37,322 nucleotides of DNA from Nonomuraea ceibae. Its GTDB lineage: Bacteria; Actinomycetota; Actinomycetes; Streptosporangiales; Streptosporangiaceae. Location of the stretch: the NCBI RefSeq assembly GCF_019396325.1, contig NZ_JAHKRO010000088.1, positions 1 to 37,322 of the forward strand, in the 5' to 3' direction. Shown piece by piece: positions 8,006 through 16,525 of the stretch. Below the pieces are notes generated by a model. That model saw only the letters and a list, made by a program, of their open reading frames with translations. It was not told the origin of the DNA and made no database searches. The first letter of the stretch is position 1; each line of letters opens with the position of its first letter. A program made the translations under genes and the position numbers.

Positions 8006-9694
8006 TCAGCGGTTCTCCGCGACGGTGGGGTCGAGCACGTCCAGGGCGTTGGCCCGGAGCAGCTCCCGGACGAGCTGGCGGTTGACGCCGCCGTCAGGCG
8101 TGACCGGGAACTGGCCGGGCCTGACCAGGACCACGCCGACCCGTTGCAGCCCGAACCGCAGGGCGAGCCGGTCGCGGACGGCGCGAACCAGGCCGTCGCC
8201 GGCCCGGCCGCCGCCCGGCTGGGCGACCACGACGATCTTCTCGGCGGAGTCGGGCGCGGGGAAGGCGGTGCAGGCCACGAGGGTGCCGAGGTCGAGGAGG
8301 CTGCGTTCGACCCGGCCCAGGTGCAGCGGGCGGCCCTGGAAGAGGACCAGGTCGCGGGAGGTGCCGGTCACGTGGAGGCGGCCGTCGACGGTGGCGCCGA
8401 GGGTGCCGCTGCGCACGAACCCCTTCTCCCCGGTCGCGGTGCTCTGCTCGAAGCGCTCGGCGCTGAGCCGGTCCCTGCGCCAGTAGCCCGCGGCGACGTG
8501 CGGCCCGCGCACCCAGATCTCGCCGACGGCGCCCTCGGCCGCCGGGACCCCGGTGAACGGGTCGACGATGAGGAGCTCGTGCCCGGCGGGCCGGCCGAGA
8601 CCGGCGAGCCGGGGCCCGTCGGCGCCGGGCAGCAGCAGGCCCTTGTCCAGCGCCCGCGTGTCGAAGCCGGGCGCGGCCAGGGCCTGGCCGGCCGCGCCGA
8701 TCGAGGCGATCATCGTGGCCTCGGGCAGGCAGTAGGCGGTGCGCAGGGCGTCGGCGCGCAGCCCGGCGGGGCGCAGGCGGCCGGCGAAGTCGTGCAGCAT
8801 GTCCGGCTCGATCGGGGGCAGCCCCGTCATCTCCAGCACGAGCAGGTGACGTAATCGCGACAGGTCCAGCGTCGAGCACTCCTCGTCGGTCATCTCGTGC
8901 AGGCACTGGTCGTAGCCGAAGCTCGGGGCCGCGCTCACCTCGACCTGGTGGCGGTCGAGCAGGCGCAGCCAGGCGAGCGGGTCGACGCAGAACGTCTCGG
9001 GCGGCAGCAGCACCGCCGTGCCCCCCGACAGGAGCGGCGCCAGCAGCATGGAGAACAGCCCGAGCCCGTGGTGCAGCGGCAGCCAGCCGCCCGTGCGCGT
9101 CCCCGGGCGCAGGCCGCAGGCCTCGGCCAGGGTCTCCACGTTGTGCAGCAGGTTGGTGTGCGACAGCGGGATGCCGACGGGCTCGCCGGCCAGGCCGCTG
9201 GTGTAGTGGAGCAGGGCCGCGTCGTCGCCGGACCGCATGGGCTCGACCCAGTCGGCGGGATCCTCGTACGTGACGCCGTCGGTGGCGACGCAGGCGTAGG
9301 TGCCCAGGTCGTCGTGGGTCAGCCAGGCGTGGATGGCGTCGGCGTGGGCCGTGTCGGTGAGGACGAGGTGGGCGTCCGCGTCAAGCGCGACGCCGGTCTG
9401 CGTGCTGAGATGGTGAGCCGCGTGCGTGGGGAGCGGCAGCGGCACCGGGACGACGTCGGCGTAGAGGCAGGCCAGCAGCGCCCGCACGAACTCGATGCCC
9501 GTCGGGTAGCAGAGCAGCACCCGATCCCCCGGTTTGCACACGGTCTGCAGCCACGACGCCACCTCCCTCGCGGCCAGGTGGAGATCCAGGTAGCCGATAC
9601 GAGTTTCGCCGTCCCCCTTGAATATGACCGCGTCAGCCTGCGGCCTTTCCTCGACGTGACGAAGCATCGCCCCGAAAACAGAAATATCCCCCAT
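8006..9694 (-). CDS. Degenerate fatty-acyl-AMP-ligase-like protein, probably catalytically impaired
   Basis: About 562 residues, co-linear with the acyl-AMP ligase at 12952-14661. The ATG at 9694 is chosen because it follows GGGGAG, whereas upstream in-frame codons lack one. Family landmarks remain recognisable (WLPLHHGLGLFSML, SAAPSFGYD, GEIWVRGPHVAAGYW), but catalytic motifs are eroded. The P-loop YTSGSTGxPKG reads YTSGLAGEPVG, the adenine motif YGxAE reads YCLPE, RTGDLG reads RSGTLG (Asp lost), and the terminal catalytic lysine of the SGKIRR type is replaced in TPDGGVNRQ. I infer a pseudoenzyme or a strongly altered specificity. The gene has its own leader of about 160 bp downstream of the C-domain gene. 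Confidence 0.8.
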   Translation of the reverse strand: MGDISVFGAMLRHVEERPQADAVIFKGDGETRIGYLDLHLAAREVASWLQTVCKPGDRVLLCYPTGIEFVRALLACLYADVVPVPLPLPTHAAHHLSTQTGVALDADAHLVLTDTAHADAIHAWLTHDDLGTYACVATDGVTYEDPADWVEPMRSGDDAALLHYTSGLAGEPVGIPLSHTNLLHNVETLAEACGLRPGTRTGGWLPLHHGLGLFSMLLAPLLSGGTAVLLPPETFCVDPLAWLRLLDRHQVEVSAAPSFGYDQCLHEMTDEECSTLDLSRLRHLLVLEMTGLPPIEPDMLHDFAGRLRPAGLRADALRTAYCLPEATMIASIGAAGQALAAPGFDTRALDKGLLLPGADGPRLAGLGRPAGHELLIVDPFTGVPAAEGAVGEIWVRGPHVAAGYWRRDRLSAERFEQSTATGEKGFVRSGTLGATVDGRLHVTGTSRDLVLFQGRPLHLGRVERSLLDLGTLVACTAFPAPDSAEKIVVVAQPGGGRAGDGLVRAVRDRLALRFGLQRVGVVLVRPGQFPVTPDGGVNRQLVRELLRANALDVLDPTVAENR

Positions 9695-9857
9695 ACGAAC
9701 TCCCCTTGCAGGCTCACAAGGATGGGACCTTGCGCCCGATCGGGCCAAACGCAACTATACCCATCATTCGGGACAGACCCCAGAAACCAAAAGGGGGGAA
9801 CAATATTCTATTAGGGGTTGCGGGGCGCCTTTGTCAGCCAATAACAATGAGCATGAC
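9695..9857 (-). promoter_or_regulatory. AT-rich intergenic leader of the degenerate ligase gene
   Basis: About 160 bp of unusually AT-rich sequence between the stop of the C-domain gene and the ATG at 9694. It contains GGGTATAG in the direction of transcription, a half-match to the TATAG repeats at 7942 and 29595. At 9850-9864 there is a perfect 7-bp inverted repeat around one base (AGCATGA-C-TCATGCT), which overlaps the stop codon of the upstream gene. I see no strong terminator; the inverted repeat could be an operator or a weak hairpin. Confidence 0.4.
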
Positions 9858-11192
9858 TCATGCTTCACCGAAGGCCAGTAAACGCGCCACCTCACTCTCG
9901 TCCACCGCCGGCAGCCTGCCGATCGGCGAATCCGGACCCGACTCCACCGCCTGACGGAGCCGCCCGGTGAAACGCTCGATCGTGAGCCGGTCGAACAGGG
10001 CGGCGTCATACTTGACCACGGCGGTGAACAGCGCGCCCGCCCTGCGCACATCCACCATCAGCTCGAACTGGCCCTCCATCTGCGCGAGGTCGAGAACCGC
10101 GAACCGCAGCCCCCGGTAGGTCGTCACCGGCCCCTCGATCGAGCCGTCGGCCGCCAGCGGCAGCGGCGGGTCCATCGCGTCCATCGACAGCAGGTTCACC
10201 GCGAGCTGGTAGGGCAGGCCCCGGCCCGGCGTCAGCTCCCGGATGAGCGCCGACGGGAACTCCCCGTGCGCCGTCGCCGCCACCAGCTCGCGGTGCGCGG
10301 CCACGGCGGCCTCCCCCAGCGTGGTCCCCGGGCGCAGCCGCGCCCGCAGCGGCACCGTGTTGGCGAAGCAGCCCACGACGTCGCGCGCCCGCCCGGCGAA
10401 GCGGGTGCTGACCGGGCAGCCGATGAGGAAGTCGCCGCCCGTGCCCCGCCGGTGCAGCGCCGCCTGGACCCCGGCGACCACGAGCGCGAAGGGCGTCACC
10501 CCCAGCGTCCTGGCCTGCTCGATCAGGCGCGTCCCGGTCTCCTCCGGCCACACGACGGTCACCGAGGCCCCCCGGAACGCCCCCGCCGGCCGCGCCCGGC
10601 CGGCCGGCAGCCCCCCGGGCTCGGCGCCCTCGCAGACGCCGCGCCAGTAGCGCTCCAGCCGCGCCCGCCGGGGCGAGCCCAGCAGCTCCCGCTCGTGCCG
10701 GACGTAGTCGCCGAAGGTCTGCGTGATCACCGGCCAGCCGGGCTCGTCCTGCTCGTACGCCCACAGCAGGTCGCGCAGGATCATCCACTGCGACATCGCG
10801 TCACTGACGATGTGGTGCGCCGTCACCAGGAGCACCGACCCGCCGCCGCCGCGCACCAGCGTGACCCGGAACGCCCCCACGCCCAGGTCGAACGGCTCCC
10901 CCGCCGCCCGCGCCGCCGCGGCCCGCAGCTCGCTCTCGCCCACCGCCCCCAGCTCGGTGACCGTGAAGGGCGGCGGCCGATCGGCCACCGACCGCCGCGG
11001 CGCCCCGTCGACCTCGTCGAACACCGAGCGCAGCACCTCGTGCCTGGCCATGACGGCCGAGGTGGCCCGGCGCAGCCGGTCGAGGTCCAGCACGTCGTGG
11101 ACGCGCAGCGCGACGGTGATCAGGTAGGCCGTGCTCTCCGGCGCCAGCCGGTACAGGAACCACAGGGCCTGCTGGCCGATCGTCAGCTCCAT
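9858..11192 (-). CDS. Free-standing condensation-domain protein
   Basis: A 444-residue single C domain starting MELTIGQQALWFLYRL, where the start overlaps the ACP stop (ATGA). The active-site motif HHIVSDA is near residue 129, and RHEVLRSVFDEVDG and FANTVPLR match other C-domain core motifs. The synthetase begins directly with an A domain and therefore lacks a starter C domain. This protein, encoded right after a dedicated ACP, is the natural candidate to transfer the acyl chain from that ACP to the amino acid on PCP1. The product of the whole C-A-PCP-C-A-PCP line would be an N-acyl dipeptide. That assignment is inference from gene order; the domain call is firm. Confidence 0.88.
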   Translation of the reverse strand: MELTIGQQALWFLYRLAPESTAYLITVALRVHDVLDLDRLRRATSAVMARHEVLRSVFDEVDGAPRRSVADRPPPFTVTELGAVGESELRAAAARAAGEPFDLGVGAFRVTLVRGGGGSVLLVTAHHIVSDAMSQWMILRDLLWAYEQDEPGWPVITQTFGDYVRHERELLGSPRRARLERYWRGVCEGAEPGGLPAGRARPAGAFRGASVTVVWPEETGTRLIEQARTLGVTPFALVVAGVQAALHRRGTGGDFLIGCPVSTRFAGRARDVVGCFANTVPLRARLRPGTTLGEAAVAAHRELVAATAHGEFPSALIRELTPGRGLPYQLAVNLLSMDAMDPPLPLAADGSIEGPVTTYRGLRFAVLDLAQMEGQFELMVDVRRAGALFTAVVKYDAALFDRLTIERFTGRLRQAVESGPDSPIGRLPAVDESEVARLLAFGEA

Positions 11193-11431
11193 CAGGCCGC
11201 TTCCGCGTGAAGGTAGTCGGCCAGCGCGTTGACGGTCGGGTGGTCCCACGCCACGGTCGGCTCGACGACCAGCCCGAACTCGTCCTCGATGTCGCCGCTC
11301 AGGCTCATCGCGAACACCGAGTCCAGGCCCACCTCGACGAACTTGACGTCCGGGTCGATCTCCTCGGGCGCGCGCTCCACGTAGAACGCGACCCGTGCGC
11401 GCAGCCAGTTGCGGATGTGGTCAAGCGTCAT
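11192..11431 (-). CDS. Acyl carrier protein (acyl hand-over ACP)
   Basis: A 79-residue ACP with the phosphopantetheine site GLDSVFAM near residue 36 and an acidic helix II region. Its start overlaps the end of the dehydrogenase gene, and its stop overlaps the start of the C-domain gene (ATGA). It sits in the order acyl-AMP ligase, acyl-CoA-dehydrogenase-like enzyme, ACP, C domain. By analogy with ligase/ACP pairs of lipopeptide clusters it should receive the activated fatty acid from the ligase, carry it during desaturation and present it to the C domain. It differs clearly from the two polyketide ACPs at 16845 and 29293. Confidence 0.9.
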   Translation of the reverse strand: MTLDHIRNWLRARVAFYVERAPEEIDPDVKFVEVGLDSVFAMSLSGDIEDEFGLVVEPTVAWDHPTVNALADYLHAEAA

Positions 11432-12959
11432 GGTCGACTCCTCGCAGGAAGGAAAACGCGCGGCCGCGCCGCGTCAGGTCCAGCAGATGATCGGTGGCCG
11501 CGTCCGGGCGGTCGAAGACCCTGGCCAGGCAGGCGCGCAGCCACACGTCGTCCAGGGCGTTGTCCGCCCACAGCCGTACGCAGGCCGCCGCCGCGTACAG
11601 CCGGGCGTACTCGCGCGCCAGGCCGAACAGCTCGGGCGGGACCTCCCGCCCGCGTGGCCGCCACCCGGCCATCGCCTCGTGCAGCCGGTCGGCCCGCTCG
11701 CGCAGCTCCAGCGGCGCGTCCGGGTCGCCGGCCAGGCTCTGCACCAGGCTGCAGCCGTCACGCGCGGCCAGGCTCAGCCGGGCCGGGTCGAGGGGCGGCA
11801 GCGGCTGCTTCAGCCCGGTCGCCGCCGCCAGCCCGGCCGCGTCCACGCGCCCGCGCCGGTAGCCGCGCACCAGCGCCGGGAACTGGTTGACCAGCGTGCC
11901 GAGGTTGACCCAGGTGTTGCCGTCGAAGACGCCGACGATGGCGTGGTCGCGCCAGATCTTCTGGAAGGGCCCGTCGGTCAGCAGCGCGCGGGCGCCCAGC
12001 ACCTTGGCCAGCCGCTGCAGGGTCCGGTCGATCAGCGTGGGCACGTAGTACTTGACGACGGCCGAGACGAGGCTCTGCTCGCCCGTGAGCGAGTGGATCG
12101 ACCGGGTGGAGACCACGGTGACGGCCTCGGCGACCAGCAGGTCCACGTACGAGTCGGCCAGGGCGCGGGTGGTGAGGGGCAGGTCGGCCAGCGGCCGCCC
12201 GTACATGTGATGGCGCTCGGCGAAGTCCAGCACGATCCGCAGGGCGTGCTCCCCCATGCCCAGCGACATGCCGCCGCACAGCGTGCGGGTGAGCTGCAGG
12301 CCCTTCAGCAGGACCTCCAGGCCCGTTCCCGGCTCCCCGACCATCGCCTCCGGCGGCACCACGGCGCCGGTGAAGGCGATGCCGCTGATGTCGGCGCCGC
12401 GCACGCCGTGGGTGGCCACCTTCGGCAGGCACCGGTAGGCGTGCGCAGGCAGCGTGTCCTTGTCCACCAGGAAGAGGCTGAACCCCCGGGCGTCGCCGCT
12501 GTCGCCGGTCCTGGCGAGCACGCACACCACGTCGGCGCGGGTGGCGTTGTTGATCAGCCACTTCTCGCCGTCGAGGCGGTAGCCGCCGGGGACGGGCGTG
12601 GCGGTGACCTCCCCGGCCAGCACGTCGCTGCCGTGGTCGCGTTCGGTGAGCGCCAGGGAGACCACGGCGCCGCCCGAGACGCGGGCCGACAGCGCGGCCA
12701 CCTGCTCGGGGGTGCCGCCGACCCAGGTGGCCACCGAGCCCAGGTAGGTCTTGCAGTGCGCGAGCGCCACGGTGAAGTCGCGGCCGGCCAGGCTCCTGAT
12801 CAGGGCGAGCAGGCGTTCGGCGGGCACGCCGGGCAGGTAGTGGCGTTCCGCGCCGAGGTCCGTCAGGGCGCGGCAGATCTCGCCGGGGAACTCCTCGCGC
12901 GCGTCCAGCTCCAGGCAGCGCTCGACGGTCAGCACCGACGGCAGCACCGGCTCAGCCAT
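11421..12959 (-). CDS. Acyl-CoA-dehydrogenase-family enzyme (probable acyl-ACP desaturase)
   Basis: A 512-residue flavoprotein-type dehydrogenase, about 110-130 residues longer than a typical acyl-CoA dehydrogenase, with an extra helical C-terminal region. Family hallmarks are SLALTERDHGSDV (flavin-binding loop), GYRLDGEKWLINN and LTRTLCGGMSLGMGEHAL. Where typical members have the catalytic YEGT segment, this one has FDGNTWVNLGT. It lies between the ligase and the hand-over ACP and overlaps both genes. The probable role is alpha,beta-desaturation of the ACP-bound chain before condensation. An acyl-CoA substrate is the alternative. Confidence 0.82.
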   Translation of the reverse strand: MAEPVLPSVLTVERCLELDAREEFPGEICRALTDLGAERHYLPGVPAERLLALIRSLAGRDFTVALAHCKTYLGSVATWVGGTPEQVAALSARVSGGAVVSLALTERDHGSDVLAGEVTATPVPGGYRLDGEKWLINNATRADVVCVLARTGDSGDARGFSLFLVDKDTLPAHAYRCLPKVATHGVRGADISGIAFTGAVVPPEAMVGEPGTGLEVLLKGLQLTRTLCGGMSLGMGEHALRIVLDFAERHHMYGRPLADLPLTTRALADSYVDLLVAEAVTVVSTRSIHSLTGEQSLVSAVVKYYVPTLIDRTLQRLAKVLGARALLTDGPFQKIWRDHAIVGVFDGNTWVNLGTLVNQFPALVRGYRRGRVDAAGLAAATGLKQPLPPLDPARLSLAARDGCSLVQSLAGDPDAPLELRERADRLHEAMAGWRPRGREVPPELFGLAREYARLYAAAACVRLWADNALDDVWLRACLARVFDRPDAATDHLLDLTRRGRAFSFLRGVDHDA

Positions 12960-14661
12960 CGGCGGCCTTCCGGTAGCGGGCGGTCACCGCGCGGGACAGG
13001 GCCTCGTGGTGCGCGGTCAGCCCGCCGGAGGCGAAGAGCTGCCTGGTGACCTGCCGCCGGATCTTGCCGCTGGTCGTCCTGCGGATCTCGCCCGGCCGCA
13101 CCAGGCACACGTTGGCCGCCCCGACGCCGAACCTGCGGCTGAGCGCCGACCTGATCTCCTCGACCAGCTCGCCGGGCGAGGCGAGCGCCCGCGACCTGAC
13201 CTCCTGGACGACGACGATCTCCTCGCGCGGCACGGCGACGGAGAAGACGCACGACGGCATGTTCTCCACCGCCGCGTGCACCCGGGTCAGCGCGCGTTCG
13301 AGGTCGTGCGGGTAGAGGTTGCGGCCGTTGACGATCACCAGGTCCTTGATCCGGCCGGTGATGTAGAGCTCGCCCTCCAGCAGCGCGCCCAGGTCGCCGG
13401 TGCGCAGGAAGCCGCCCTCGCCCGTGGCGGTGGTGCCGCCGAAGGTGCGCCGGGTCTCCTCGGGCTTGCGCCAGTATCCGGCGGCCACGCCGGGGCCGCG
13501 CACCCAGATCTCGCCGACGCGGCCCTCCGGCAGCTCCGCGCCCGTGTCGGGGTCGGCGATGAGGACTTCCAGCGCCCTCGGCCGGCCGCAGCCCACCAGC
13601 GCCCTGCCGGTCGCGGCCGGGTCCAGCGTGTCGCGTTCCAGCGCCCACGGGTCGACCGTGGTCACGACCGGGGCGTGCCCGGGAGCGGTGCCGGAGATGA
13701 ACAGCGTGGTCTCGGCCATGCCGTAGCCCGCGGTCAGCGACTCCGGCTTGAGCCCGGCGGCGGCGAACCGGTCGGCGAAGCGCGTGAGCGTGCCCGCGTC
13801 GATGGGCTCGGCGCCGTTGCACACGTGCTTCCACGAGGACAGGTCCAGGTCGCGCAACTGCTGGTCGGTGACGCGGCGTACACACAGGTCGTAGGCGAAG
13901 TTCGGCGCCGCGCTGACCTCCGCGCCGTGCCGGCCGATGAGGTCGAGCCACTGCCACGGGTGGCGCAGGAAGTCGGTCGGCGACATCAGCACGGTGCTCC
14001 CGCCCAGGTGGAGCGGCAGCAGGAGCATGGCCACCAGCCCCATGTCGTGGTGCATGGGCAGCCAGCTGCAGAACCGCGCGCCCTCCCGCAGGTCCAGCAG
14101 CTCCGCGCCGACCCGCAGGGTGTCGACCAGGCTGCCGTGGGTGACCATGACGCCCTTGGCGTCACTGGTCGAGCCGGAGGTGTACTGCAGGAACGCCAGC
14201 GTCTCCGGCCCGGTCGCGTGCGGGCGGGGCAGCGGCTCGCCGTACTGGGCGGCCTCGGCCACCAGGGCGGGCTCGCCGTCCGCGAGCGCGGCCGTCAGCG
14301 CCCCGGTGAGCGGGGCCGAGGTGAGCACCAGGGCGGGCTCGGCGTCGGCGGCCACCGCGAGGACCCGCTCGCGGTGCAGGGAGGAGGCGTCGGGGAACGG
14401 CGCCGGGACGGCCACCACGCCCGCGGCCAGGCAGCCGAGGAAGACCTCGACGAACTCCAGGCCGGCGGGGTAGCACAGCAGCACCCGCTCGCCCGGCTCG
14501 ACGCGCCCGGCCAGCCAGCCGCCGATCCGGCGGGCCGCGAGGTCGAGCTCGCCGTAGGTGAGCGCCTTCTCACCCCGCCGGTCGTGGAAGAGCACGGCGC
14601 GCCTGCCGGCGAACTCGGCGGCGTGCCTGCTCAGCGTGCTCATGAAGTCCATGGAGCTCAT
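12952..14661 (-). CDS. Fatty acyl-AMP ligase (FAAL)
   Basis: A 569-residue adenylate-forming enzyme with intact motifs: P-loop YTSGSTSDAKGVMVTH, SWLPMHHDMGLVAMLL (typical of FAALs), VCNGAEPI, YGMAE, RTGDLG, GRIKDLVIVNGRNLYPHDLE, and the terminal lysine in SGKIRR. FAALs activate free fatty acids as acyl-adenylates and load an ACP rather than CoA. The ATG at 14661 follows GAGGAGGAGGGG. The next genes are the dehydrogenase and the small ACP, so this enzyme probably reactivates the polyketide-derived chain and loads it on the ACP at 11192-11431. Confidence 0.92.
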   Translation of the reverse strand: MSSMDFMSTLSRHAAEFAGRRAVLFHDRRGEKALTYGELDLAARRIGGWLAGRVEPGERVLLCYPAGLEFVEVFLGCLAAGVVAVPAPFPDASSLHRERVLAVAADAEPALVLTSAPLTGALTAALADGEPALVAEAAQYGEPLPRPHATGPETLAFLQYTSGSTSDAKGVMVTHGSLVDTLRVGAELLDLREGARFCSWLPMHHDMGLVAMLLLPLHLGGSTVLMSPTDFLRHPWQWLDLIGRHGAEVSAAPNFAYDLCVRRVTDQQLRDLDLSSWKHVCNGAEPIDAGTLTRFADRFAAAGLKPESLTAGYGMAETTLFISGTAPGHAPVVTTVDPWALERDTLDPAATGRALVGCGRPRALEVLIADPDTGAELPEGRVGEIWVRGPGVAAGYWRKPEETRRTFGGTTATGEGGFLRTGDLGALLEGELYITGRIKDLVIVNGRNLYPHDLERALTRVHAAVENMPSCVFSVAVPREEIVVVQEVRSRALASPGELVEEIRSALSRRFGVGAANVCLVRPGEIRRTTSGKIRRQVTRQLFASGGLTAHHEALSRAVTARYRKAADG

Positions 14662-14673
14662 CCCCTCCTCCTC

Positions 14674-15318
14674 TCAGCCACAGCCACCGGGGTGGTCCTC
14701 CGGCGGGTACGCGTCCGCCTCCTGCTCGCCGGCCGACTCGGCGAAGGCGGCCAGCCGGTCCAGCCCCCAGAACCTCTCCCGCCCGTGGACGAAGAACGGC
14801 ACGCCGAAGACGCCGTCGCGGTCGGCCGTCCGCAGCGCCTCGATGCCCCGTTCGCGCAGCTTGGGGTCGTCCGCCGCGCCGGTCAGCGCGGCCTCGTCGA
14901 GCCCGAGCGAGCGCCCGAGCTCGGCGACCACGCGCGGGTCGCACACGTCGGCCCCCCGCTGCCAGCGCAGCTCGGTGACGCCCGCCGCGAACTCCTGCCC
15001 CACGCCGTGGTCGGCCGCGACCAGGTAGGCCAGGTGCGGCACCTCCCAGCGGGGGCCGCGGTCCAGCGGCCAGCTCGGCTCCAGGCCGCGCGCCCTGGCC
15101 AGCCGCCGCACGTCCTGGAGGATGTACAGGTGCTTCTCGCGGGACATGGCCGAGTAGCCGAACCGGCCGCCGGCCGCGTCGAGCTCGCGCAGCGTGGCCT
15201 CCTCCGGGTCCCAGTACGGGATCCAGTCCAGCCGCCGCGCCAGGCCGGGCCGCTCGGCGAGCAGGTCGTGCAGGGTCAGCCAGGAGTAGGGGCTGCGGAA
15301 GTTGAAGTAGAACCTCAC
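14674..15318 (-). CDS. DsbA-family / 2-hydroxychromene-2-carboxylate-isomerase-like protein
   Basis: A 214-residue thioredoxin-fold protein. It starts at a GTG overlapping the ketoreductase stop (GTGA). The N-terminus RFYFNFRSPYSWL carries the Ser-Pro-Tyr-Ser segment of HCCA isomerases in place of a CxxC disulphide motif, so it is not an oxidoreductase of the DsbA type. The C-terminal GVFGVPFFVHGRERFWGLDRL is the expected cis-Pro and substrate-loop region. HCCA isomerases catalyse cis-trans isomerisation in a thiol-dependent way. In a reducing polyketide cluster the likely job is setting a cis double bond in the acyl chain; this is inference. Confidence 0.8.
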   Translation of the reverse strand: MRFYFNFRSPYSWLTLHDLLAERPGLARRLDWIPYWDPEEATLRELDAAGGRFGYSAMSREKHLYILQDVRRLARARGLEPSWPLDRGPRWEVPHLAYLVAADHGVGQEFAAGVTELRWQRGADVCDPRVVAELGRSLGLDEAALTGAADDPKLRERGIEALRTADRDGVFGVPFFVHGRERFWGLDRLAAFAESAGEQEADAYPPEDHPGGCG

Positions 15319-16046
15319 AGCGCCATCCCCCCGTCGACGCGGATGACCTGCCCGGTGATGTAGGCGGCCCGCTCGGAGGCGAGGAACGACACGAGCTGGG
15401 CGACCTCGTCCGCGGCGCCGAAGCGCCCGAGCGAGATGCGATCGCGGAGCTGGGCGGTGGCCTTCTCCGGCAGGTCGGCGGTCATGTCGGTCTCGATGAA
15501 GCCCGGCGCGACCACGTTCGCGGTGATGCGGTAGCGGCCGACCTCCTTGGCCAGCGCCTTGGTGAAGCCGATGATCCCGGCCTTGGACGCGGCGTAGTTC
15601 GTCTGCCCGACGTTGCCCGCCACCCCGGCGACCGACGACATCGTGATGATCCGCCCGCCGCCGCGCTTCATCATGCCGAGGACGACCGCGCGCACGATGT
15701 TGTGGGTGCCGCCCAGGTTGACGTCGAGGACCTGGTCCCAGTCGTCGTCGGGCAGCAGCGCCAGCGGCCGGTCGCGGGTGATCCCGGCGGAGGTGACGAC
15801 CGTGTGCACCGGGCCGAGCTCGGTCTCCACGTCGCCGGCGAAGGCGCGCACCGCGGCCCGGTCGGTGACGTCGACCTTCCTGATCAGGGCGCGTACGCCG
15901 TGCCGCTCGATCTCCTTGGCGGCCTCCTCGGCCGCTTCGGTGTTGGACTGGTAGCACAGCGCGACGTCCTGGCCGTCCGCCGCCAGGGCGACGGCGGCGG
16001 CCCGGCCGATGCCGCGCGAACCTCCGGTGACCAGGGCGACGGTCAT
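15315..16046 (-). CDS. fabG: 3-oxoacyl-ACP reductase, FabG-type ketoreductase
   Basis: A 243-residue short-chain dehydrogenase with TGGSRGIGRA at the N-terminus, a central NVGQTNYAASKAG segment holding the catalytic YxxxK, SSVAG, and the C-terminal ITGQVIRVDGGM typical of FabG. The start overlaps the dehydratase stop (ATGA) and the stop overlaps the isomerase start. It is the only ketoreductase in the window, so it should reduce all beta-keto intermediates of the polyketide system, using NADPH by family precedent. Confidence 0.92.
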   Translation of the reverse strand: MTVALVTGGSRGIGRAAAVALAADGQDVALCYQSNTEAAEEAAKEIERHGVRALIRKVDVTDRAAVRAFAGDVETELGPVHTVVTSAGITRDRPLALLPDDDWDQVLDVNLGGTHNIVRAVVLGMMKRGGGRIITMSSVAGVAGNVGQTNYAASKAGIIGFTKALAKEVGRYRITANVVAPGFIETDMTADLPEKATAQLRDRISLGRFGAADEVAQLVSFLASERAAYITGQVIRVDGGMAL

Positions 16047-16525
16047 GCCAGCACCCCGATCGGCCGAGTCGTCTCGATCATGGTTCCCATCTCCTGCACG
16101 ACCTCCGAGCCGACCAGCGACTCGCCTTCCATGACGGCGTTCTCGCCGACCTTGCGGACCATGCGCACCCGGTGCTCGATCACCTGGCCGGGCCGTACGG
16201 GCCGGTGGAAGCGCACGTTGCGCATGCCGCCGGCCAGCACCACGTCCCCGGCCAGCACGTCGGGGTTGGGCGACTCCCACAGCGCCAGCAGCGCCGCGGC
16301 CTGCGCCCAGGACTCCAGCAGCAGCGGCCACGGGTAGTCGTAGGCGGCGGGCCCCGCCTCGTCGCCGATGCCCTCGTAGCAGGGCTCGGTGCAGGTGACG
16401 GCCTTGACCGCGACCAGGCTCTCGCCCAGCGTGACGGCGACGACCCGGTCCAGCAGGAGGATCGGGAAGCGGTGTGGGATGACCTTCCTGATCCGGTCGA
16501 CGCCGATCTCCTCGGGGCCGCTCAT
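16043..16525 (-). CDS. FabZ/FabA-like hotdog dehydratase, subunit 1
   Basis: A 160-residue single-hotdog protein. IPHRFPILLLDRV near residue 15 carries the FabZ active-site His, and WPLLLESWAQAAALL carries the acidic partner. It overlaps both neighbours by 4 bp (ATGA). A second, shorter hotdog gene precedes it in the operon; paired dehydratase subunits are described for highly reducing type II polyketide systems and aryl-polyene clusters. Expected reaction: dehydration of 3-hydroxyacyl-ACP to the 2-enoyl thioester. Confidence 0.85.
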   Translation of the reverse strand: MSGPEEIGVDRIRKVIPHRFPILLLDRVVAVTLGESLVAVKAVTCTEPCYEGIGDEAGPAAYDYPWPLLLESWAQAAALLALWESPNPDVLAGDVVLAGGMRNVRFHRPVRPGQVIEHRVRMVRKVGENAVMEGESLVGSEVVQEMGTMIETTRPIGVLA

